Notes under the pieces: model-generated | Seen by the model: only the letters and a program-made list of their open reading frames with translations | Databases searched by the model: none | What the model was told of the DNA's origin: nothing | Program-made: the position numbers and the translations under genes | Source of the DNA: Candidatus Streptomyces philanthi | GTDB lineage: Bacteria; Actinomycetota; Actinomycetes; Streptomycetales; Streptomycetaceae | DNA: 64,000 bases | Direction of reading: 5' to 3' | Assembly (NCBI GenBank): GCA_018114805.1 | Contig: CP073042.1 | Coordinates: 6,369,501-6,433,500, forward strand | Part shown: piece after piece, positions 49,197 to 59,223 of the stretch | Layout of the letters: the number at the start of each line of letters is the position of its first letter | How positions within the stretch are numbered: position 1 is the stretch's first letter

Positions 49197-51274
49197 TCAG
49201 ACATCCGATGTCGGGTGGGGACGACAGATCCATGGCGCGGAGCCTCCCCCCATTCCGGCGACGCACACCTGCTGATCCACGCCCGTGAACAGCGCACTCG
49301 TACCCACCGGCAGCGGCCTGGCGGGCGCGCGCACCGGCGCGGCCCCGCTCGTCAGGCCCTGCTGCGTCTGCACCCGTCCGTCCGTGGCCCGTCCGAGTAG
49401 GACGACGGTCTCCTTGCCGCCGCGCGCGGCAAGCACGCCGGCGCCGATCGCCCCGTAGCCGTCGAACTCCCGCAGCGGTGTGGCGTGCGGCGCGAGGCCT
49501 GGGCGGCTGGCCCGGCCGCCGCTGGTCGGGGTGAAGCGGTAGGCCACCGGGCGCGCGGCCGCGGGCGCCCGGTAGACGACGGTCAGCGAGCCGTCGGAGC
49601 CTAGCACCACGCCCGGCTGGTGGCCGGGTCGTGGCAACCCGATGAGTGGCTGGAAAGAGAGGGGTTCGCCGGGGGCGTCCTGCGACCAGTGGTGCACGGT
49701 GTCGTGGCCCGCCGCGAAGACGTGCACCCGGTGCTCGCCGTCCAGCACGGCGGACAACCCGTCCTGCACGCCGCCGCCACCGAGCTCCTGCCACGGTCCT
49801 CACTGGCCACCGGCCGAGCGCACCTGCATGGCCAGGCCCTTGGCGGCCGTACGGGCGAACAGGTGCACCCGGCCGTCGGGCGTGGCGACCGCGGCCGGGG
49901 TGCCGACCCGGCGCCCGCGCACCGGCCGGGGCTCGGGCGTGCCCAGGCTGCGCCAGCGGCCGAACGCGCCGCCGGGCGAACGCTCCTCAAGGGCCACGAT
50001 CTCGCGGGTGTTGGCGCCGCCCTGGCCCTCCAGGCGCGCGAAGCGCAGCCCGAACAGCACGGTGCGCCCCGCCGCGTCGGTGACCTGCGCCAGGGTCGGC
50101 GCGAGCGGCCCGCCGCCCAGGTTCCGCGGTGCCGCGAACCGCCCGCTGCCCGGCGCGGTCTCCTGCCAGCGGGCGGCCTGCGTGCCGAGCACGCCGTACG
50201 CGGTCAGCCGGCCCGACCGGTCGGTGCCGAGGGCGAGCTGCGGGCCCGGGTAGCGGTGGTGAGCGGAGCGGATCCACGCCTTGCGGCTGCGCAGCGCCCG
50301 GCCGCCGCCCTGGCCGTAGTCGCCGCAGCCGGCCGCGTTGCCTCACTCCCAGTATGGGTCGCCGCCGTAGGCGTCCACCAGGCGCAGCTTCTCCTCGACG
50401 ACGCTCGGCGGCAGGTGTGGTGCCAGCGCTGGTTGTAGTAGCCGCGGAAGGCGAGCGTGGTGAAGCGCGGCGCGCGCCGCTCGCGGCGGGTGACGTCGGC
50501 CACCCACTGCGACATGGCCTTTCAGGTGAACAGCGCGGTCGGGGTGTGGTCCCGGTGGTCGGAACAGGAGCCGTAGTCGTTGTCCTTGGGGTGGGCGGCG
50601 TCGTGGGCCTGGAACTCGGGGTCCGTGTCCAGGGTGTGGATCACCGTGGGGCGGCAGCCGTCCATGATGGCGGCTAACATGTCGACCAGCGTGTCGTGGT
50701 CGTACGTGCTCATGTCCTGGCACGGCGAGCCGGTGGTCGGCAGGCTCCGCATGACCGCGCCCGGTTCGGCCCACAGCGCGGGGATGCGCACCTTGCCCGG
50801 CGAGAGCATCGCGATGTTCAGGAAGACGAGCTGGGCCCGGCGGCGGCCGTGGGCCAGCACGTTGGTCTCGGCCCGCACACCGCCGGGCAGGTCGAGCACC
50901 GAGGTCTGCCAGGGCGTGGAGGCGTCGAGGCCGAGCATGGTGGCGTACGCCTGGCGTAGCCCCTGCTGCCGGGCGGCGGAGTAGGCGGCCTTGTCGAGCA
51001 CCGGTTTCGGCATGCCGGACACCCAGTTCTTGCCGATCGCCTCGCCGGCCGTGACGTAGACTGAGACCACCGGCACGCCGGCGCGCACCAGGTGCTCGGC
51101 GTCCGGGTTCATGAAGTACAGGTCGTCGTCGGTGTGGGCCATGACCTGGAGCAGCGCGGGCTCGCCACCGCTCGCGTAGGCGTCGGTCGAACTCGGGTCC
51201 ACGGCGCGTACCGGCCGGTGGACGGGGCGCGGGTGTGAGGAGCCACCGCCCGCCCACCCGGCGGCGGTGGCGGC
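49197..51274 (-). CDS. PIG-L deacetylase-domain protein with tachylectin-like repeats, three stops, 5' end replaced
   Basis: The PIG-L zinc motif MAHTDDDLYFMNPD (AHxDD) opens the domain; SDHRDHTPTALF carries the later His. It is an N-acetyl-glucosaminide or related N-deacetylase fold, here followed by a C-terminal beta-propeller-like region (ALGTDRSGRLTAYGVLGTQA, HVFAAGHDTVHHWSQDA). TGA stops lie at 50522-50524, 50343-50345 and 49800-49802, each at an expected Trp (LFT-stop-KAMSQW; YWE-stop-GNAAG; GGQ-stop-GPWQE). The frame changes once near 50430. The first residues look like a signal peptide remnant that runs in frame into an L,D-transpeptidase. Confidence 0.72.
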
Positions 51275-52328
51275 GGCGTCCGCGTTGCTCATCCCGATGC
51301 AGCCCGAGCTGTGGTTGGCCCGGCCGAAGTAGGCCGCGTTCCACGGCGCGGCGTGCGCGTAGGTGCCCGACCAGCTCAACCGCATCGAGTAGTCGACCAT
51401 CTTGTTGTACGAGTTGCCGAGCCCCACCGTCTCGGAGTTCATGTTGATGGTGCCCTCCTTGGACATTAGCACCGTGGTGCCCCGCCAGGACGCCTTGTCG
51501 CCGCCGGGGGTGCCGCCCGAGATCGGGATCGTCCGCACCCGCTGGCCGCCCCGGGTGAGCGTGAGCTGCTTGGTGTCCAGGTCAACCGAGACCACCTGGC
51601 GCTCGCCGATGGTGAAGTCCGTCGCGTAGTCCCGGACGAACCAGCCGCCCTTGCCCGAGCCCACGCCCGCGAGCCGCGCCTTCAGCTTCACCTTGGTGCC
51701 CGGCTGCCAGTACTCCTTGGGCCGCCAGTTCACCCGGTCCTTGCCCGACCAGTCCTGTATCCAGCCCCAGGAGCCCTCGGTGTCGTTCGACGTCTCCACC
51801 GTCAGCTGCTTCTCCACCTCGGCCTTGTTCTTCATCGGGTGGTCGAAGACCAGCGATATGGGCTGGGCCACGCCCACGGTGGACTTGGCGCCGGGCCGCC
51901 AGTCCAACTTGTTGACCTTGTCCGCGGCCACCGTGCGGAACGAGGAGGTCTTCGAGTCCTTCGCCCCGCCGTCGCCCGTGGACTGGGCGGTGACGGTGTA
52001 GCTGGCGCCCGGGGCGGTCTTCCGGTCCGAGGTCCACGAACTCCCGTCCTTGGCCAGGCGCCCGGTCAGCTTGGTGCCCTTGGTGTCGGCGACCGTCACC
52101 TTGGTCAGCTTGCCGCCGCGCGCCGTGACCTTGACCTGCTCCCCGGCCTTGACCTGGGAGCCGGAGAGGTTGACCGTCACCGTCGCTGGCTTGTCCGACG
52201 CCGTGTTGGCGTCCGCGCTGGAGCAGGCGGTCAGGGCGGCGGCAGCCAGCGCCGCCGTGCCGGCCAGCACCGCCGTACGGCGGTGCTGGAGCGAGGTGCG
52301 GTACTGCGGGGCGTCGGGCGTGAAGCAC
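51275..52328 (-). CDS. L,D-transpeptidase lipoprotein, C-terminus missing
   Basis: The signal peptide ends in a lipobox (ALTACSSADANT). Two Ig-like domains follow (about VKAGEQVKVTARGGKLTKV and STVGVAQPISLVFDHP), then the YkuD catalytic domain with TIPISGGTPGG and NHSSGCIGMSNADA containing the catalytic Cys. It would cross-link peptidoglycan through 3-3 bonds. After NADA the usual 50-60 residues are absent and the frame runs straight on into a PIG-L protein. The start is probably GTG 52328, after GGAGGAACCGCC, with a one-base shift in the first codons. It is possibly a fused gene or a misjoin. Confidence 0.8.
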
Positions 52329-52670
52329 GGCGGTTCCTCCGTGCGCTGGCTGTCAAGGGGGAAGAGCGGATATCGGAACGGCGGTTGCCGATCCGCCCGG
52401 AAAACTCCGCAACGCCTCTGTGACAGCCCTCGGTGGACAACCCCCCGCGCATCGAGCGCCCCGCTGCCCCTGCGGTACTCGACCAGGCCACGCGGCGCCG
52501 CGTCCGTTCGCCACGCCAGGGTGCCCGCGGAGGCGCCACGGCGCGCCGCCACCCGGGCGCGGCACGGCCCCGGTATCGGCCGGGACGTGGTGTCCCGACC
52601 GATACCGGGGCCGTGGGCGGGTGCGTCACTTGCCGCCAGCAAGCCGTACCCGCCCGCGTGGTACGCGCGC

Positions 52671-53571
52671 TCAGCGCGAGGTGAGCAGCCCGCGGTGCAG
52701 CCGGCTGATGATGCGCGACAGGAGTCGCGAGACGTGCATCTGCGAGACGCCGAGCTGCTCACCGATCTGAGCCTGCGTCAGCTCCTCGACGAACCGCAGG
52801 TGCAGGATGCGCCGCTCCCGATCGTCCAGCTCGGCGATCAGCGGCGCCAGCGACTGGAAGTCCTCGATCAGCTCCATGGCCGGGTCGTCCATGCCGATGA
52901 AGTCGGCCAGCGCTGCCGCGCTGTCCTGGTCGTCGCCGCTGATGGCGCGTCCAGGGAGGCCGAGTTGTAACCGTTGGCCGCCACCCGGGCCTCGATCACC
53001 TGCTCCTCGGTCATGTCCAGCACCTCGGCCAGCTCGCGCACCGTCGGCGCGCGCACCAGCCGGCCGCTCAGCTCCTCCGAGGCCTTGGCCAACTCGATCC
53101 GGGCCTCCTGGAGACGCCGGGAGACGTGCACGGACCAGCTCGTGTCCCGGAAGAAGCGCTTGATCTCGCCGACGATGTACGGGACGGCGAAGGTGGGGAA
53201 CTCCACCTCGCGGGACAACTCGAACCGGTCGAGGGCCTTGATCAGGCCGATCATGCCGACCTAGACGATGTCCTCCATCTCATCGGCGCGGTGGCTGAAC
53301 CGCTTGCTCACGATACCGCACCAACGACATGTTGATCTCGATGAGCGTGTTGCGCGCGTACTGGTATTCGTGCGTGCCCTCTTCAAGGACGGTCAACCGG
53401 TCGAAGAACAAGGTTGGAAAGCGACCGAGCGTCCTTCGGCGCGAGCTTGTGCGGCTCGGCGAGTTCCGGCAGACCTCCGCCCGAACCCGGGGCGTTCTTG
53501 CTGGTCTCCAAGGGAGATACGGGCTCCACCTGGGCCGTGTTCATCGCTTGGGCCATGACCTGCGCCGTCAT
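52671..53571 (-). CDS. SigF/SigB-family RNA polymerase sigma factor
   Basis: About 295 residues. The N-terminus (MTAQVMAQAMNTAQVEPVSP) leads to region 1.2/2 (RNTLIEINMSLVRY; VGMIGLIKALDRFELSREVE; AVPYIVGEIKRFFRDTSW), region 3 (APTVRELAEVLDMTEEQVIE) and region 4 with the helix-turn-helix LTQAQIGEQLGVSQMHVSRL. TAG at 53261-53263 stands where Gln is usual (MEDIV-stop-VGMIGL). Frames change near 52950, 53310 and 53410. The ATG at 53571 follows GGGGAGGACTC. It is divergent from an ATPase of the anti-sigma type, its likely partner. Confidence 0.85.
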
Positions 53572-53680
53572 GAGTCCTCCCCGAAAATCCGCTGACGCTG
53601 ACCACCGTTCTCGGTGGCGAGCGATGCCTACCCGCCCGTATCCGAGTCATGCCCAGTATTTTTCGTTTCGGCTGACCGGT

Positions 53681-53706
53681 CGGCTGGCCGGCCCTTCGGC
53701 CAGCCG
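53681..53706. terminator. 10-bp stem hairpin in a divergent intergenic region
   Basis: CGGCTGGCCG pairs perfectly with CGGCCAGCCG around GCCCTT. It lies between the divergent SigF-type and ATPase genes, so it may be a leader structure or cruciform rather than a terminator. Confidence 0.4.
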
Positions 53707-53859
53707 TCGACAGGACGCTCGTCGCGGACGTACGAGCACGGCTGTGGCGGGCCGGCGGCCGGCACAGCGTGTACAAACTCCGAATGTGCCGGCTTGCGCC
53801 CGGCGCGAGCGGGCAGCTGCACCACAACGGAAACAACGCGTCAGTACGGGGGTGACGGT

Positions 53860-54288
53860 ATGGACGCCACGAGGTGTAGCCGCGTGCGACCTCCCGTCCG
53901 GAGTCGATTCGCTATTCCGCGCAGTGCCAGCGAGGCACGGTGCCTGATCGAGGACCTGGTTCGCGCGCGGTTCCCGGCGCACCGCGATGCCGGGCCGGCC
54001 GCCGAGAGAGTGGCGGACATGCTGCTCGTGATCTCGGAGTTGGTCACCAACGCGATCCGGCACGGTGGCGGCGTCGCCGGCCTGTGGGCCGCGCTCGACG
54101 CCGACGGGCTACGGCTCGCCGTACGCGACCACAGCGACGCCCTGCCCTTCGTCACACCGCGCACCCCGGAGGACCCGGTCCCCGTCGGGGGCTACGGCTG
54201 GCCGATGATCCGCCGGCTGGCCAGCGAGGTCCACGTCACCCCGTGCCCGGGCGGCGGCAAGGAGATCCGTGTCGCGCCCTGCCCGTGA
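53860..54288 (+). CDS. Anti-sigma-type HATPase_c_2 protein
   Basis: A small protein of 142 residues. The GHKL ATPase motifs are visible: N-box LLVISELVTNAIRHGGG, then LRLAVRDHSDALPF and G-box VGGYGWPMIRRLASEVHVTP. It is the SpoIIAB/RsbW-like class that phosphorylates anti-anti-sigma factors and binds sigma factors of the SigF type. The ATG at 53860 follows GGGGGTGACGGT. It is divergent from a SigF-type gene and upstream of a SpoIIE-like phosphatase, which together form a partner-switching set. Confidence 0.85.
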   Translation: MDATRCSRVRPPVRSRFAIPRSASEARCLIEDLVRARFPAHRDAGPAAERVADMLLVISELVTNAIRHGGGVAGLWAALDADGLRLAVRDHSDALPFVTPRTPEDPVPVGGYGWPMIRRLASEVHVTPCPGGGKEIRVAPCP

Positions 54289-54626
54289 CCTGAGGCCACC
54301 CCTCCCGACCCGGGCACGCGCGGCCCGTGGCCAGGTGGCACCACCCGCGCCTCGAGCGGTGCCACCCGCGCGCTGGGGGGCGCACGGCGGGGCTCCGAGC
54401 GCCCCGCTCAGCCTCCACGCGGTGGCCCCGGAGCAGGTCGGAAGTGTCAGGAGGGTTGTCGGGGCAGGTCCGAGCCGTTGAACATTGCAGGAGAGCGACA
54501 TACGCTCGCTGTCCCGACAACAACCTCGAACAGCCACCCGTGGACGGCGCCCGGGCGGCGCGGACGCCGCTTTGCCGGCACACTCGTAAGGCGACGGCGG
54601 CCTGGGCGCGATGGGAGGCCAGCACG
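54289..54626. other. Intergenic region before the SpoIIE-like gene
   Basis: About 340 bases with no supportable gene; GGTGGCACCACCCGCG-type words recur near 54330-54375. The promoter of the phosphatase gene is expected here. Confidence 0.4.
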
Positions 54627-56428
54627 GTGAACGACGGCAGCCCCACTCGGCGTCTGACCAGTCGGCTGGCCACGCAGAGTGCCGCCCGCGGCCGGGGGGG
54701 GCCGCGCGCCGCCGCGTGCGCGTCAGCCAGGACCAGGGCGGCGCGGCGAGCCAGTTCACCACGGGCAGCAAGCTGGCCTGGCTCAGCGCCGCCAGCACCC
54801 GCATCGGCACCACCCTCGACCTGCGGCGCACCGCCCAGGAGCTGGCCGAGTTCGTCGTCCCCCAACTGGCGGACGCCGTGGCGGTGGACTTGCTGGAGGT
54901 GGTGCTGCGTGGCGAGGAGGGCGACCGCCGGGCCGAGGCGGCCAAGCTCGCCACGCGGCGGGCGATGGCCGTCCGCGCCGTGGACGCGCTGACCAACCTG
55001 GAGCCGGACCCGGTCGGCGAGATCATCGTCCGCGACGAGAAGCACCGCGACACGCTGCTGACCACCGTGTGTCTGGCCCAGCGCAAGCCGGTGCTCGTCT
55101 CCCGGATGGCCGACCGCGACTTCGCGCGGGTCGCCTCCACCGACAGCGCCGCGGACAAGATGCGCCGCGGCGACGTGCACAGCTACATGGCGGTCCCGCT
55201 GATCGCCCGCGGCCTACTGCTCGGCAGCGCCGACTTCGTGCGCGCCGGCAGCAGCCCGCCGTTCACTGCCCCCGACCTGGCCCTGGCCGAACAGCTCGCC
55301 TCCAAGGCGGCGGTGTTCATCGGCAACGCCCGGCTCTACGCGCGCGAGCGCGAGCACGTGATCTCCCCCCAGCGCAGCCTGCTGCCCCGCGCGGCCCCGC
55401 ACACCCCGGGCCTGGCCGTGCACACCAGCTACGCGCCGGCGGCGGACGCCCGCGGCGTGGGCGGCGACTGGTACGACCTGATGGCGCTGCCTGGCGGGCG
55501 GACCGCGCTCGTGGTGGGCGACGTGATGGGGCACGGCGTGTCCGCGGCAGCCACCATGGGGCGGCTGCGCACCGTCGCCCGCACGCTGATGATGCTCGAC
55601 ACCGCCCCCGACCGCGTCCTGGCCCGGCTCGACCTGGCCACCCGCGACCTGGAGGACGACCAGGTCGCCACGTGCCTGTGCGTCGTCTACGACCTGGCGG
55701 ACTCCACCTACACGCTGGCCAGCGCCGGCCACCCGCGCCCGCTGCTGGTCGACGGCGACGGCAAGCCCACCTACGTGGACGTGCCCACCGGCGCTCCGCT
55801 GGGCGCCGGCGTGATCCCGTACGACCAGCTGCGGGTCCGCGTCTCGCCGGGCAGTCGGCTGATCTGCTACACCGACGGCCTCATCAAGACCCGGGACGAC
55901 GACCCCGACACCCAGTTCGGGCGGCTTCTGGAGACCGTGGCGCAGATGCCGCCGCAGCGCCTGGACGACGGCAGCCTGCTGACCGCGCTGCCCGGCAGTG
56001 ACCGGCGCTACGACGAGGCGGTCCTGCTCACCGCGGCGTCCGACGGCGAGACGCCGGTCCGGCTCGCCGTGTGGGACCTGCCCCCCGACGGCACCGCCGC
56101 CTCGATAGCCCGCCGCCACGTGACCGACCAGCTCGCCCAGTGGGGGCTGGACGCGCTCGCCGACGTCACCGAGCTGATCGTCAGCGAACTCGTCGGCAAC
56201 GCCCTGCGGTACGGGCAGGGCCCGGGCCGGCTCCGCCTGCTCCAGGGCGAACGGCTCATGATCGAGGTCTCCGACACGGGCCCTGACCTGCCGCAGATCC
56301 AGCACGCCGACGTCAGCGACGAGGGCGGGCGCGGCCTCCAGCTCATCAACATGCTCTGCCGCCGCTGGGGCTCCTGCCGCACTTCCACCGGAAAGATCGT
56401 CTGGGCCGAGCAGGACATCCCGCGCTAG
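54627..56428 (+). CDS. SpoIIE-type PP2C phosphatase with GAF and ATPase domains
   Basis: About 600 residues in three parts. The GAF-type part includes STRIGTTLDLRRTAQELAEF and YMAVPLIARGLLLGSADFVR. The PP2C/SpoIIE core has DARGVGGDWYDLMALPGGRT and VVGDVMGHGVSAAATMGRLR with metal-binding Asp residues, ending in YTDGLIKTRDDD. A C-terminal HATPase_c_2 part has TELIVSELVGNALRYGQGPG. The GTG at 54627 follows GGGAGGCCAGCACG; the frame changes in a G8 run at 54694-54701. It should dephosphorylate anti-anti-sigma factors in response to a signal. Confidence 0.9.
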
Positions 56429-56703
56429 CCGGGCTCCGGCCGTCCCCGCCGCCTACGTGCACGGGTCCCCGCGCCGGCCGGTTCCCGCGCCCGCCGCGCC
56501 CCCGGCCCGGCTTCCCAGCATGACCTCAGGGGTAATCGCCCCGGCGCCGGCCGCCCGGCAGAGTGAGGGCAACGGAATCCGGTCCGACGCACTCCGGATC
56601 GGGTTCCGCCTCCCTCGCCTGTCCCGCAGGAGTCGGGACCGGCGGGAGCCGCTCAGCCGTCCGCGGCCCGTCCGGGCTGCTCTCACCCACCGCGGAGGAC
56701 CCC

Positions 56704-57114
56704 ATGTCCCAGGCCACCACCCCCACCCCCCGCGACCGAGGGCCAGGGTCTCGACTACGAGGCCGCCGTCAACCGCTACTTCGCCGCCTGGAACGCCATC
56801 GACCCGGCCGAGCGGGAGCGCGCCGTGGCCGCCGCGTGGGCGGAGGGCGGCTCGTACACCGACCCGCTGTGCGACGTCAGCGGCGACGCCCAGCTCGCGG
56901 CCGTGATCTCCGGGGCGCGGGAGCAGTACGCCGGCTACGCGTTCCGGGGCACCGGCTCCGTCGACGGGCACCACCACATCGTCCGGTTCTCCTGGGAGCT
57001 GGTCTGGAGGCCGACGGCTCGTCGCCGGCTGCCGGGTCGGACGTGATGACGTTGGACGAGGACGGCCGCGCCCGCGCCGTGCTCGGCTTCCTGGACCGGG
57101 CGCCCGCCGCCTGA
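56704..57114 (+). CDS. SnoaL-like / NTF2-fold protein, two frameshifts
   Basis: About 135 residues of the small cone-shaped NTF2 fold. The pattern AAVNRYFAAWNAIDPAER then AAAWAEGGSYTDPLCDVSG is typical of SnoaL-like proteins, with MTLDEDGRARAVLGFLD at the end. Frames change near 56745 and 57010. Such proteins include ring-closing cyclases, isomerases and many unknowns, so the reaction cannot be named. The ATG at 56704 follows GCGGAGGACCC. It converges on the MmyB-type regulator. Confidence 0.7.
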   Translation: MSQATTPTPRDRGPGSRLRGRRQPLLRRLERHRPGRAGARRGRRVGGGRLVHRPAVRRQRRRPARGRDLRGAGAVRRLRVPGHRLRRRAPPHRPVLLGAGLEADGSSPAAGSDVMTLDEDGRARAVLGFLDRAPAA

Positions 57115-57149
57115 GCGGGCCGGCGCGGGCCCCGGCGGAGCGGCGGTCG

Positions 57150-57952
57150 TCAGGGGCGCGCCTCGTGCAGGAAGCGGGCCGTCTCCGGGTCGGCGGGCAG
57201 GAAGGTCTCCACCGCCAGCTCGGATACGGTCACGTCCATCGGCGTGTTGAACGTCGTGACCGTCGAGATGAAGGACAGCACCCGGCCGTCGTGCTCGATG
57301 ATTATCGGCAGCGCGAACGGCACGTGCGTGGTGTCGGAGGCGTTCCGCCGGTCGCTGCCCGCCGGCAGCGGATAGGCGCTGACCTCCTCGTACAACGTGC
57401 GCAGCGGCTCCGAGCGGAGCAGCGCGAGCTGGCGCTCCATCTGTTCCAGCAGGTGTCCGCGCCACTGGCGGTAGTTGAGGATGCGGCGCGCGATGCCCTC
57501 CGGGTGCATCGTCACGCGCATGGCGTTCACCTGTGGGCGCGTCAGGTGCGCGGGTAGGCCGGCGAGCAGCATCGCGGTGCCGGCGTTGGCGGCCACCACC
57601 TCGTACGTGCCGTTCATGACCAGCGCCGGATACGGCTCGTAGGCCGTCAGCAGCCGCTCCAGACCGGCGCGCAGCCCGGAAGCGCGGGGTCGTCCAGCGA
57701 GGACTCCGGGTAGTGCGGGGCGTAGCCCGCCGCGACGAGCAGCGCGTTCCGCTCCCGTACGAGTATGTCGAGGTGGTCCGCGAGGCGCAGCACCATCTCC
57801 TGGCTCGGGCGGGCTCGGCCGGTCTCGATGAAGCTGATGTGCCGCGCGGACGAGTCGGCCCGCAGCGCCAGTTCCAACTGGCTGATGCGGCGCCGGCCGC
57901 GCCAACTCCGCAGCAGGGCACCCACACCCGAGCCAACCGTGGCAATCGTCAT
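57150..57952 (-). CDS. MmyB-type XRE transcriptional regulator
   Basis: About 265 residues. The N-terminal helix-turn-helix is RSWRGRRRISQLELALRADS then ARHISFIETGRARPSQEMVL. The C-terminal MmyB-like ligand-binding domain is recognisable from YEPYPALVMNGTYEVVAANA, RRILNYRQWRGHLLEQMERQ and VTTFNTPMDVTVSELAVETF. The frame changes once near 57680. MmyB relatives bind fatty-acid-like ligands and regulate oxidoreductases or antibiotic genes; no target is next to it. It is divergent from the pterin dehydratase gene, about 80 bp away. Confidence 0.85.
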
Positions 57953-58029
57953 CCCCAGACCGTAACCCTCGCCGTGGCAGGCTGGTCACCCGGTATCCGC
58001 GTATCCGCAGTGACGAAGGGGAAGCCCGC

Positions 58030-58335
58030 ATGGCCGTAGAACCGCTGTCCCGGCAGGAGATCGAGGCGCGCCTGGGCGAACTGTCCGGCTGGAGCACGGA
58101 CGGCGACCGCATCACCCGCACGTACGCGCTCGCCGGTCACCCGCAGGCCGCCGCCCTCGTTGTGCACGTCGCCCAGCTCCAGGAGGAGCTGAACCACCAC
58201 GCGGACCTGCTGCTCAGCTACGACAAGCTGACCGTCACGGTGAACACGCACAGCGTCGGCGGCAAGGTCACCCACCTCGACCTCGAACTCGCCCGCCGCC
58301 TGGAGGCCATCGCCCCCGCCCACGGCGCCCGGTAG
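58030..58335 (+). CDS. Pterin-4a-carbinolamine dehydratase
   Basis: An intact protein of 101 residues with the PCD/DCoH fold. The diagnostic EELNHHADLLLSYDKLTVTV includes the catalytic His-His pair, followed by HSVGGKVTHLDLELARRLE. It dehydrates 4a-hydroxytetrahydrobiopterin to recycle the cofactor of aromatic amino-acid hydroxylases. No hydroxylase is adjacent. Short stand-alone versions are common in actinobacteria and may serve other pterin chemistry. Confidence 0.93.
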   Translation: MAVEPLSRQEIEARLGELSGWSTDGDRITRTYALAGHPQAAALVVHVAQLQEELNHHADLLLSYDKLTVTVNTHSVGGKVTHLDLELARRLEAIAPAHGAR

Positions 58336-58372
58336 GCCGCACCGGTGTGGCCGCCCGCCACCCCTCCCACAC
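58119..58372. terminator. 17-bp stem terminator after the pterin dehydratase gene
   Basis: CCGCCGAGGTCCCGGAC (58372-58388) pairs perfectly with its complement (58100-58116 read as 58400-58416) around an 11-base loop and is followed by TTT. The full span is 58372-58419. Confidence 0.8.
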
Positions 58373-58677
58373 CGCCGAGGTCCCGGACTGCTGCCTCCGG
58401 TCCGGGACCTCGGCGGTTTCGGGGCGCCGCCGGCCGGTCGACGGGCCCGGGAGCGGTGTCACCGGACGCGGGCCTCGTCGTCCTCGTCCTCCTCATCGAA
58501 GGGGAGGCGGACGTTGATGACGGCGATGCTGACCTCGGCGACCTCCCCCCTGAGACGTGCGGACCGTGGCGTGACCCAGCCCACGCGTGACGGGTGAGCC
58601 CCCGCCGTGTCGAACCCGGAGAGCGCGGTGCCCGAGGGAGCAGGCTGTAGCGGTATGGAACGGAGAGGAGCCGATGA

Positions 58678-59223
58678 GTGCCCGAACCCAGCGACAAGCT
58701 GCTGGCCGTCCGGGCCGGGGAAGGCGACGAGGCGGCGTTCGAGTCGCTGGTGCGCCGGCACAGCGGGCAGTTGCTCAGCCTGGCCACCCGGCTCCTCGGC
58801 AGCCGGGCGGACGCGGAGGACGCCGTGCAGGACGCCTTCGTGAGCGCGTGGCGCAGACTCCCGGAGTTCCGGGCCGACGCGGCGTTCTCCTCCTGGATGT
58901 ACCGCATCGTGACCAACCGGTGCCTCAACCTGCTCCGCGCCCGCCGACCCACCCAGGATCTGAGCACGGTCCCCGAGCTGAGCGCGCCCGAACACGCGGC
59001 GTCCCCGGTGCGCGCCGCCGAGTCCACCGAGGTGGTACGGGCGCTCTCGGACGCGCTCGACGGGCTGACCCCCGAGCAGCGCGCCTGTTGGGTGCTGCGC
59101 GAACTGCACGGCCTGTCGTACGAGGAGATCGCTGAGGTGACCCACATCAGCCAGCAGGCCGTACGCGGCCGGATCTTCCGAGCACGGCGCTACCTGGCGG
59201 AGGCGATGGGCGCATGGCGGTAG
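58678..59223 (+). CDS. ECF-family RNA polymerase sigma factor
   Basis: An intact sigma factor of 181 residues with regions 2 and 4 only. Region 2 has AFESLVRRHSGQLLSLATRL then EDAVQDAFVSAWRRL and SWMYRIVTNRCLNLLR. Region 4 has LTPEQRACWVLRELHGLSYE then ISQQAVRGRIFRARRYLAE. It responds to an envelope or other signal through an anti-sigma partner. The GTG at 58678 follows GAGAGGAGCCGAT. It overlaps the next gene by 10 bp, which is the probable partner. Confidence 0.93.
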   Translation: MPEPSDKLLAVRAGEGDEAAFESLVRRHSGQLLSLATRLLGSRADAEDAVQDAFVSAWRRLPEFRADAAFSSWMYRIVTNRCLNLLRARRPTQDLSTVPELSAPEHAASPVRAAESTEVVRALSDALDGLTPEQRACWVLRELHGLSYEEIAEVTHISQQAVRGRIFRARRYLAEAMGAWR

